A stretch of 5,512 nt of DNA from Spirochaetales bacterium. GTDB taxonomy: Bacteria > Spirochaetota > Spirochaetia > JABEVK01. Positions 1 through 5,512 of this stretch are shown here, one piece after another. The first letter of the stretch is position 1; each line of letters starts with the position of its first letter. Under the pieces are notes generated by a model. The model ran no database searches, was not told where the DNA came from, and worked only from the letters and a program-made list of their open reading frames with translations. Location of the stretch: positions 1 through 5,512 of the forward strand of contig JABEVL010000012.1 in NCBI GenBank assembly GCA_013043995.1, written 5' to 3'. The position numbers were made by a program, and so were the translations under genes.

Positions 1-1
1 C

Positions 2-2404
2 AACAACCCGGCCGCGGAGGACAATGGAATTATAGCGAAATCGTTCATTTTAAGCGGTCACTTCTTTTCACCGCCTGGCCTTGATCCTTGGATTGGTCTC
101 AGGTCGGATCTGTCTCCTGAACGTTCCTGGCGCACCCTTTGGAAAAAACTTTTAAAGGAATGCTACGGTGCCAACTCAGCTTCAAGAGTCTTGGGAAACG
201 CAGGGCTCGTTCGATCAGTCGTGAATAATTATTCTTGGATCAGTTTCAGTTTTTCCCCCCTGCTGCTCGATGAGCTCTCACAAGAAGCCCCCAACGTTTA
301 CAGGCGCCTGCGTGATGCCGACCGTGACAGTCTCTCCCGCTGGGGGCATGGAAACGCCCTCGCCCAGCTCCCTCACCCCGTCATATTGCCCCTTGCGAGC
401 GAACGGGACGTTAAAATTCAGCTGGATTGGGCTTTTGAAGCTTTTGAACATCACTTTCACAGGGCACCCGAAGGCTTTTTCTTGCCGCGGCAGGCTGTCA
501 ATTTTTCTGTTATCGACGAATTAATCGAACGCCGGGTCAGGTGGATCCTCCTTTCTCCCTGGCAGGTCCAAGGCCTCATGCGCCGCGGCGAAGGATCGTG
601 GTCGACTCTGGGGAACGCACAGCTGAATACGGACAGATGCTATGCGATTGATCGTCCTCGAGGTTCTTTAGGCGTATTTTTTCATAACATCGCCCTGGCC
701 GAAGGCATTGAGGGCGGCCATTTTCTCAAAAATGCGACGACCCTCGCGCAGACTATCCGTGAGATCCTCGACCACTCGGAGGGCAACCTTGCCTCTACGG
801 CCGTCGACGGGACCTGGTTTGGCCACCAAGAACCTTTTGGCGATATGTGCTTAGCCGCCCTATGGGACGAACTGAAAGGCAAGGTCAACCTCTCGAACTA
901 CGGGTCGGCAATGGAGCATTTCCCTCCGGTCGACCTCGTAAAACTCAAAAGAGGTGATGAGGATGCAGGAATTTCAGCAACCTGCCCGCACGGCGTCGAA
1001 CGTTGGCGTTCGGGCTGCGGATGTGGCGAGCCCGCGAGACCCGGTCTTCATCAGGGCTGGCGTCCGGGCCTCAGACAGGCATTCAGCCGGCTTCAGGAGG
1101 CCTTAACAGCGAGTGTTGAGCAAACTCTGGAAGAACTCGGATGGCCGGCCGAGTTGGACTTTTTTCAGCAGGTTGGAAAGCGGCGTTGGCGCTCTCTTCC
1201 TCTTCTTCCTGAGAATGGTCTCCAGGATCCAGGGAAAATCAGACTTCTTCTCACGTGTGCCGAGGTTGTTTTCCACAGTCAAGCCCTGCTTTCTGCCGGT
1301 CTCTTTGAAGGCTCTGAGCCAGACTCACCCGAAGCCCTGGACGCCTGGTTTGCCGCAGCCAGGTCCATCGACCTCGCCCACGAGCTCACCGCCCAGGACA
1401 TCGAGTTCAGCTTTATTCAAGAACTCTCAGAAGTTTTCCTCAATACCCAGCGCGACGCCGCCCAATTTTTTGAATCACAGGTCCTGCCTTACAGGAAAGA
1501 CACGTCCTACCCTGCGGCATTGTTTGTTTTAGACCACCTCGTCCGAGCGGGGATCAAGGACCCCATCGTCCTGGGAAACTTTCGGCTTTTAAATCTCGAT
1601 CAGGCGCGTGACCAAATTGCAGACAAGGTTTTTCGGTACAGCGGGGCCCTTACCTTTATCGAAGACAAAAGAGACAAATCTTGGACCTTTGGCTATCTTC
1701 TCGTCGAAGACCTTCACGAAGGTGTCAGTCTTTTTCTCCAGGAGGCCGGCGACACCTCGGCCCCGCAAGCCTTCGATCTCACAAAACTTCCCCAGGGTGA
1801 AAGAGATCAAATTGTGGGCCTGCTCAGCGGCGACCTCGAAGACCTTCTCACGGATAGCACCGAGGACCTTTTTCCCCTGTTGCGCAAGTCCCTGGTGTAT
1901 TCTAAACTCCTTGGAAGCGACCCCCTTCCGGTGACTAAGACCTTGGTCAGCCTCGTGCTCAACCGCCGTCTTTCTAAGGAACTTGGAAAAGGGCTTGAAA
2001 CTCCTGACGAGGGCGTTCTGGACCGCATAGAGCAGGACTTTGACTTTGCCCAGGAGTTTAAAATTCAGCTCGACGATGAAAGACTCAAAAATCTTTTTAC
2101 TGACTGGCTTTCAAAAGTTATCGACGGTCCCCATCGCCCCCTCGACGATCCGACTCTTCAAACCGTAGACCGTCTCATGTCGATTCTGGAACGTCATGGT
2201 TTGCGTTCAGAGTCGACCGTAGCCCAAACCATGGTCTTTGAAACTTTGACAGGCTCAGGAATGAGGATGATTTCTCGGCTCGACGGCGGCGAGTGGGACG
2301 TACTCCCGGCCATTCGCAACCTCATCAGGCTGGGCGAGCTCTTTCATATCGACACCCATCCCCTACAGGACCGAGTACTTCATCTTGGTAAACACCACGG
2401 CTGA
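2..2404 (+). CDS. Glycoside hydrolase family 57 / DUF3536-type protein, 5' truncated, probably active-site degenerate
   Basis: The frame is open from the first bases of the window to the TGA at 2402-2404, giving 800 visible residues. A TTG at 191 could be taken as a start, but the upstream 63 codons carry family sequence (G-H-F-F-S-P-P at residues 19-25), so the true start lies left of the window, probably not far. Residues 1 to about 360 resemble the GH57 catalytic barrel and the rest the helical DUF3536 region. Recognisable blocks are V-N-N-Y-S-W-I-S-F-S-F, H-G-N-A-L-A-Q, P-L-A-S-E-R-D, V-D-G-T-W-F-G-H (D269), and C-P-H-G-V-E-R-W-R-S-G-C-G-C (C328, H330, C339, C341). Active GH57 enzymes cleave or transfer alpha-glucans, and DUF3536 members are mostly uncharacterised. 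Here the expected W-L-P-E-T-A-V-D segment reads F-L-P-R-Q-A-V-N (R163, Q164), so the nucleophile Glu seems absent. The likely acid/base Asp, D269, remains. No signal peptide is visible, so the location is unknown. Family call is firm; activity is doubtful. Confidence 0.88.
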   Translation, partial: NNPAAEDNGIIAKSFILSGHFFSPPGLDPWIGLRSDLSPERSWRTLWKKLLKECYGANSASRVLGNAGLVRSVVNNYSWISFSFSPLLLDELSQEAPNVYRRLRDADRDSLSRWGHGNALAQLPHPVILPLASERDVKIQLDWAFEAFEHHFHRAPEGFFLPRQAVNFSVIDELIERRVRWILLSPWQVQGLMRRGEGSWSTLGNAQLNTDRCYAIDRPRGSLGVFFHNIALAEGIEGGHFLKNATTLAQTIREILDHSEGNLASTAVDGTWFGHQEPFGDMCLAALWDELKGKVNLSNYGSAMEHFPPVDLVKLKRGDEDAGISATCPHGVERWRSGCGCGEPARPGLHQGWRPGLRQAFSRLQEALTASVEQTLEELGWPAELDFFQQVGKRRWRSLPLLPENGLQDPGKIRLLLTCAEVVFHSQALLSAGLFEGSEPDSPEALDAWFAAARSIDLAHELTAQDIEFSFIQELSEVFLNTQRDAAQFFESQVLPYRKDTSYPAALFVLDHLVRAGIKDPIVLGNFRLLNLDQARDQIADKVFRYSGALTFIEDKRDKSWTFGYLLVEDLHEGVSLFLQEAGDTSAPQAFDLTKLPQGERDQIVGLLSGDLEDLLTDSTEDLFPLLRKSLVYSKLLGSDPLPVTKTLVSLVLNRRLSKELGKGLETPDEGVLDRIEQDFDFAQEFKIQLDDERLKNLFTDWLSKVIDGPHRPLDDPTLQTVDRLMSILERHGLRSESTVAQTMVFETLTGSGMRMISRLDGGEWDVLPAIRNLIRLGELFHIDTHPLQDRVLHLGKHHG

Positions 2405-2412
2405 TTCCGCTC

Positions 2413-3267
2413 TTAAGAAATCGACTTACGGGCGGCCATCAACATCACATCCCCAGTTCCCAAAAGCTTAACCAGTCGGTCCAGAAACGGTTTAAGCCAG
2501 CGAGGTTTCGCCCCAAGAGCTAACCCGCCCCAGGTTTTTACCCGCTCGACGTGAAAACCGGCCTTTGATAAAGCCTGCTTCAAGTTTTTCCTGGAAAACA
2601 AATAAAGGTGATCAGCAATGGCCGAGCGCCAAGCAGCTTTGAACCAACGCGCCTGCCAACCGTCTGTGTTCGGGGTTGTGACGATGGCCCAACCGCCAGG
2701 ACGTAAAATTCTGCCCACCTCACGAAGAAAACTCATCGGGCTGTTCAGGTGCTCAATAAGGTGACTAAAATGTACCACGTCAAAACTTTCAGCAGGAAAC
2801 TGGGCCTCTTCAAGCGTTCCGTTCCAGATATCCAGTCCTCGAGAGTTGCGGCCATAGTCCGCCGACGGACGGCAAACCTCAACGCCCTTGACCGCCCAGC
2901 CCCGGCTGCGCTGGTGATCCAGCAATAGTCCCGTAGCGCAACCAATATCCAAAAAAGTCTTGTCCGAACCCTTAAGATCTTTTGCCCCTACGAGGTCGTC
3001 GAAGCCCACATCCTGTAGCCCCAGGAGCATCAATCGGAGAAAAGAAGCTTCATTTTCACGCTCGTAAGCAAAGTACTGCTCCCCGTAGCGTAAAAGCAGC
3101 TCGTCTTGAACCGGTTGTGGGTTCTGATAGTGCACTCCGCAGCCCTCGCACTCGACAAAACGATACTCTTCGCAATCCCATACCGGATGAAAAGACCTCG
3201 AGCCGCAAAGATCACAAGCGATCTGCGAAAGGTGTTCCCCTTGAGGAAGGCTTGAATAGGTCTTCAA
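2413..3267 (-). CDS. Class I SAM-dependent methyltransferase with N-terminal zinc-ribbon-like segment
   Basis: This 284-residue protein is probably a cytosolic methyltransferase. The N-terminus has C18-x2-C21 and C40-x2-C43, a likely structural zinc site seen in many methyltransferases of surface-glycan and small-molecule pathways. The Rossmann domain follows. Motif I is F-L-D-I-G-C-A-T-G (105-113). An acidic E130 ends strand 2 (G-V-E) and would bind the ribose of SAM. S-F-D-V-V-H-F-S-H-L-I-E-H-L spans 161-174, and R-I-L-R-P-G-G-W then V-T-T-P-N span 186-200. H-L-Y-L-F-S near 220-225 is also typical. All core motifs look intact, so it should be active; the substrate cannot be read from the sequence. 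The chosen start is a TTG at 3265-3267 overlapping the upstream stop as TTGA. There is no clear Shine-Dalgarno and no ATG before the first Cys pair, so translation probably depends on coupling to the gene before it. It is the last gene of the cluster and ends 8 bases from the convergent GH57 gene. Confidence 0.88.
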   Translation of the reverse strand: MKTYSSLPQGEHLSQIACDLCGSRSFHPVWDCEEYRFVECEGCGVHYQNPQPVQDELLLRYGEQYFAYERENEASFLRLMLLGLQDVGFDDLVGAKDLKGSDKTFLDIGCATGLLLDHQRSRGWAVKGVEVCRPSADYGRNSRGLDIWNGTLEEAQFPAESFDVVHFSHLIEHLNSPMSFLREVGRILRPGGWAIVTTPNTDGWQARWFKAAWRSAIADHLYLFSRKNLKQALSKAGFHVERVKTWGGLALGAKPRWLKPFLDRLVKLLGTGDVMLMAARKSIS

Positions 3268-4145
3268 GGACGATCGCCCATGACGCGAAACGTCCGTCCG
3301 GATTCTTTCCCCTGGAAATTTTTGATCGAAAGTTCAAGAAAATTGGTTCCCTGATTAAAAAAAACCCGCCCCAAGTACCATTCGTGATCGGCATCCAGGA
3401 CGCTCGCGAGGGGTTGCCCTGACCCTTTGATGATCCACTGGCCTTCTTTGTCTTGAAGGCTCGTCAGTTCCATCCGAAACACTTGCTGACCGTTCAAGAA
3501 TGCAGAAACCGAGTAGACGCCCCTAGAAATGTCGGCGCCTCCGATACGGGCAGGGTCTACGGCGTCAACGTAGAGATTCCAGTAACCCACAGCACAATGG
3601 GAATGGGCAAACAGAGATTCTGAATCTCCCCCGGTGACAGGGACAACCCGCACGTCCAAAATGACCGGCGAGCGGTTGCTGCTCAGGGGTGGGAACACAA
3701 GCAACGGGTTGACCACTTCATGAAGTTGCTGATCAAAAACGAAGAGTTGATGCCGAGTCAGATCACCCGGATTGGCGGGAACGTTGGTTCCCAGCAGTTC
3801 TCCCCTTGCCAAGCCCGTCGACTCGTCTGGTACTTGAGGAACGACACCGCATACGACTGTCCTCAAATTATCCTCATGAGCTAGAGCAACAAAACCACCG
3901 AGAGACGAAGGGAGGTTCTGCGGCGAACCCGTGTGGGGCGAAAATACAAATATCACCTGCCCCTTTTCAGGAACTGTCAATTGCCCCGAGTCTGTGTCAA
4001 ACTCAAGTCCCGGTTCAAAATTCGTCCCGGATCTTTGGGCAAAAGTCTTTCGGACCGCAATATCAGGAGCAGGCCAATCGTAGGCAAACACGGCAGTCGC
4101 CGCAAAAAGAAAAAGGATCCCCAAGGTTCCGCGCACAAGACTCAT
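3264..4145 (-). CDS. Secreted LytM/M23-like protein, probably without zinc site
   Basis: The 293-residue protein starts with a signal peptide: R5, a hydrophobic core at about 8-20, and likely cleavage after A21 (V-F-A before Y-D-W-P). I expect an extracytoplasmic product. Residues 22 to about 155 resemble a LytM/M23 peptidase domain: Y-D-W-P, K-T-F-A, G-L-E-F (47-50), G-Q-V-I-F-V, L-P-S-S-L-G-G-F-V-A-L-A-H-E-D (78-92), L-R-T-V, L-F-V-F-D (134-138) and N-P-L-L-V-F-P-P-L (146-154). Active M23 endopeptidases bind zinc through HxxxD and HxH. The matching positions here read E45-x3-E49 and R131-H132-Q133, and the Tyr-Ala-His segment reads V-C-G-V, so all ligands appear lost. Residues about 155-293 are beta-rich and resemble the Ig-like tail of spirochaetal M23 proteins. 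The ATG overlaps the previous stop as ATGA and has a good Shine-Dalgarno. A non-catalytic role, as in EnvC/NlpD-type amidase activators, is inference. Assignment rests on motif spacing, not on an alignment. Confidence 0.72.
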   Translation of the reverse strand: MSLVRGTLGILFLFAATAVFAYDWPAPDIAVRKTFAQRSGTNFEPGLEFDTDSGQLTVPEKGQVIFVFSPHTGSPQNLPSSLGGFVALAHEDNLRTVVCGVVPQVPDESTGLARGELLGTNVPANPGDLTRHQLFVFDQQLHEVVNPLLVFPPLSSNRSPVILDVRVVPVTGGDSESLFAHSHCAVGYWNLYVDAVDPARIGGADISRGVYSVSAFLNGQQVFRMELTSLQDKEGQWIIKGSGQPLASVLDADHEWYLGRVFFNQGTNFLELSIKNFQGKESGRTFRVMGDRP

Positions 4146-5221
4146 TCAAGACTCCTCTTCATCACCAAAACCGTTTGGTCTGCAATCAAGATTAAAAGTT
4201 GCCCCCGCTGAAAAAGCAGAACGTCTTTCGCCTGAAAAGGTGCGTAGAGCAGGGAAGAACCGTGGGTCGACCAGATGTGCAACAAGCTCGAGGAGTCGTA
4301 ACCCGTAACCGCAGTTATCCTCGAAGAGGAGTCCATGGTAATACCGCGAAGCTCCCCCTGAAAAGGAATGAGCGTCTGATGATCGTTCTGAAGGTTCAAG
4401 AGCGTGAGGTTGCGCGGTGTGGTGTAGTAAGCCCAAGCGTCGTCCTGAAGAAAACCTAAAGGCGTCGGATACGGCCTCGTATCTTTGATTTCCTGGTGGA
4501 ACACGGGCCTAAAATCTCCGCCGCCTTTTTCAAGAACTAAGAACCTCTTGGGATCCAGGCCAGAAATTAAAAGAACTTTTTTCTCATCTTGAGAAATCGC
4601 GACGTTGTAGATGACCTGGAAACGGCTCCCACCTGGAGCAAAGGAAAGCATCGACTTTCCCGAACTGCCAAAAATATGGACCCTCCCTCCCAAGGTTCCG
4701 ACCGCCGTCAAATGAGGCCCAGACGCCAGGGAGGTCATCAAACTTCCCAGCTGAGTGCTCCAAAGGGGGTTCCCCTTGAGATCCATTTCAGTCAGCCCCA
4801 TCCGCTGGTCACCTATGAAGTACAAACGATTATGTATCCAAAAAGGATAGGCTTTCCCGCTTTTGTGGAAGAGAAGACTATGGCCGTCCTGCACGTAAGT
4901 GATATCCGCCGTCGGGTCAAACCACGCCGAGTATCGGTCTGAAACTGAAGTTTGAGCGAGCGTTGTTCTATAGAACAGGGGAACCCCTTCGGGTGACAAG
5001 GCCCCTTCTTTATCGCCCACCAGGTAAAGAAAGCCCTGGCCGACGGGCGCATCAGCCGGCGCGTTTGCCAAGGGATAGGCCGCGACCGGAACAAGAAAAG
5101 AGTCTTTTCCTAATCCTCTTGGAAAAAGGAACAAGTACACAAAAACAAAAAGAACGCCCAGAAAGATCCAAATAAAAGATCCGCTGCGTTCTCTGGAGCT
5201 GTGTTCGCTAAGAAATGCCAT
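4142..5221 (-). CDS. Membrane-anchored beta-propeller-like (WD40/PQQ-like) protein
   Basis: The preferred start is the ATG at 5219-5221, giving 359 residues. The frame stays open further, to an ATG at 5231-5233 and a TTG at 5255-5257 (371 residues), but those bases look like a promoter. None of the three starts has a convincing Shine-Dalgarno. The N-terminus has a short charged segment (S-S-R-E-R-S), then one hydrophobic stretch at about residues 16-33 followed by P-R-G-L-G-K. This suggests a single membrane anchor with the bulk probably outside the cytoplasm. The rest is beta-rich with recurring short units such as L-Y-L-V-G-D-K-E-G, L-Y-F-I-G-D-Q-R-M-G, G-N-P-L-W-S, V-G-T-L-G-G-R-V-H-I-F, L-L-H-I-W-S-T and L-L-I-L-I-A-D. 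This is the look of a divergent WD40- or PQQ-type propeller, usually a protein-binding platform. I see no catalytic motif, so a specific function cannot be given. The stop overlaps the LytM-like gene by 4 bases, tying the two together. Confidence 0.78.
   Translation of the reverse strand: MAFLSEHSSRERSGSFIWIFLGVLFVFVYLFLFPRGLGKDSFLVPVAAYPLANAPADAPVGQGFLYLVGDKEGALSPEGVPLFYRTTLAQTSVSDRYSAWFDPTADITYVQDGHSLLFHKSGKAYPFWIHNRLYFIGDQRMGLTEMDLKGNPLWSTQLGSLMTSLASGPHLTAVGTLGGRVHIFGSSGKSMLSFAPGGSRFQVIYNVAISQDEKKVLLISGLDPKRFLVLEKGGGDFRPVFHQEIKDTRPYPTPLGFLQDDAWAYYTTPRNLTLLNLQNDHQTLIPFQGELRGITMDSSSRITAVTGYDSSSLLHIWSTHGSSLLYAPFQAKDVLLFQRGQLLILIADQTVLVMKRSLE
4152..4157 (-). promoter_or_regulatory. Ribosome binding site of the LytM-like gene
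   Basis: The minus strand reads GAGGAG followed by six bases before the ATG at 4145. This is a good Shine-Dalgarno match at normal spacing and supports that ATG, which is also part of the ATGA overlap. It lies inside the end of the propeller gene, so the LytM-like gene can be both reinitiated and independently initiated. It is the clearest ribosome binding site in the window. Confidence 0.7.
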
Positions 5222-5228
5222 AGTGAAA

Positions 5229-5257
5229 AGCATAGCCGAGGCAAAAAAGACTGTCAA
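5229..5257 (-). promoter_or_regulatory. Sigma70-type promoter before the propeller gene
   Basis: On the minus strand a perfect -35 box TTGACA (5257-5252) is followed, after exactly 17 bases, by TATGCT (5234-5229; 4 of 6 matches to TATAAT). The 17-base spacer is optimal for sigma70 housekeeping promoters. Transcription would begin about 5-8 bases past the -10 box, at about 5224-5221, which is at or just before the ATG at 5221. The resulting mRNA would be leaderless or nearly so. It could drive the propeller, LytM-like and methyltransferase genes independently of the upstream gene. This is read from consensus match and position only; the TTG of the -35 box is also the longest possible start codon of the gene. 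Confidence 0.5.
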
Positions 5258-5280
5258 TCAAAGCAAGAATTTAACCTCGA

Positions 5281-5512
5281 TCAGTTCTCGGATCGACGTC
5301 GCTGATCACTTTCAAGCTTTTGTTCCCAAATTTCAATTTTTTTCTTGATACTCTCAACGTCAGTTTGATGGTTCAATGCCAAATGAACCTGGCGCAGGGC
5401 GCCCAGGTAACGAATAGCCAGTTTGAAATCATCCGAACGGAGAGTCGAAAGCTCGTATCGCTCCCTGTACCGAGTTGCACTTTGTTCCAAAAGTTTCAAA
5501 GCCAGGTTGATG
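5281..5512 (-). CDS. C-terminal end of an unidentified helical protein, cut by the window edge
   Basis: The frame is open from the right edge of the window to a TGA at 5281-5283, showing about 76 C-terminal residues. A TTG at 5497-5499 could be read as a start, but the frame continues without a stop through I-N-L-A-L to the edge. No Shine-Dalgarno is visible there, so this is treated as a partial gene. The visible part is strongly helical and charged: R-Y-R-E-R-Y-E-L, then L-A-I-R-Y-L-G-A-L-R-Q-V-H-L-A-L, then a Lys/Glu-rich segment and a basic end, D-Q-R-R-R-S-E-N. No membrane segment is present. The pattern would fit the end of a TPR-like or coiled-coil protein, but I do not recognise a family. 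It lies 59 bases before the ATG of the propeller gene on the same strand, so it may be the first part of the same cluster, although a promoter lies between them. Confidence 0.6.
   Translation of the reverse strand, partial: INLALKLLEQSATRYRERYELSTLRSDDFKLAIRYLGALRQVHLALNHQTDVESIKKKIEIWEQKLESDQRRRSEN

Noticed and set aside
1113..1532. 139-codon + strand frame inside the GH57 gene
   Set aside because: It is an out-of-frame shadow of conserved GH57/DUF3536 coding sequence, with Pro/Ser/Phe-rich composition and no domain.
1704..1855. Two copies of TCGAAGACCTT (near 1706 and 1837) as a direct repeat
   Set aside because: Short match caused by similar Glu-Asp-Leu codons in an acidic helical region of the GH57 protein; no longer repeat unit or periodicity surrounds it.
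191..2404. TTG at 191 as the start of the GH57 gene
   Set aside because: The frame is open to the left edge and the upstream 63 codons contain conserved family sequence (G-H-F-F-S-P-P, then L-K-E-C-Y-G-A-N), so the gene starts outside the window.
2982..3422. 146-codon open frame on the + strand across the methyltransferase/LytM junction
   Set aside because: It lies antisense over two well-supported genes, has no ribosome binding site, and its translation is Arg/Pro/Ser-rich low-quality sequence typical of a shadow frame.
5258..5280. Terminator or riboswitch between the last two minus-strand genes
   Set aside because: Only 23 bases lie between the stop codon and the -35 box, without an inverted repeat or T-run.
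5294..5301. Palindrome CGACGTCG upstream of the propeller promoter, flanked by GATC, as an operator
   Set aside because: Perfect symmetry covers only 8 bases, breaks at the next pair, and the site lies in the end of a coding sequence; this length is expected by chance.

Overview
The window is densely coding: five genes, two of them cut by the window ends, and no non-coding stretch over 60 bases. I see no mobile element, RNA gene, CRISPR array or long repeat. A spirochaete, or a relative of that group, is the most likely source. The main reason is the protein at 3264-4145, whose layout I associate from memory with spirochaetal M23-type proteins: signal peptide, Y-D-W-P start, LytM-like fold, an N-P-L-L-x-x-P-P-L segment, then a beta-rich tail. 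This is inference; no marker gene confirms it.

Layout. On the + strand, 2-2404 is the 3' part of a gene for a large glycoside hydrolase family 57 / DUF3536-type protein. It converges, across only 8 bases, on a minus-strand cluster read from right to left. The cluster runs: the C-terminal end of an unidentified helical protein (5281 to the right edge); a membrane-anchored beta-propeller-like protein (4142 to 5221 or 5257); a secreted LytM/M23-like protein (3264-4145); and a SAM-dependent methyltransferase with an N-terminal zinc-ribbon-like segment (2413-3267). The last three overlap by 4 bases at each junction (ATGA, then TTGA), so they are very probably co-translated.

Two of the proteins look like former enzymes. 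The GH57 protein keeps the family scaffold but has Arg-Gln where the nucleophile Glu is expected, plus further active-site substitutions. The LytM-like protein appears to have lost every zinc ligand. The propeller protein and the LytM-like protein together suggest an envelope role, possibly regulating or scaffolding peptidoglycan enzymes rather than cutting peptidoglycan. A good sigma70-type promoter lies just before the propeller gene, placed so that its transcript would start almost exactly at an ATG. This argues that the true start is the internal ATG at 5221, not the longer TTG start at 5257.
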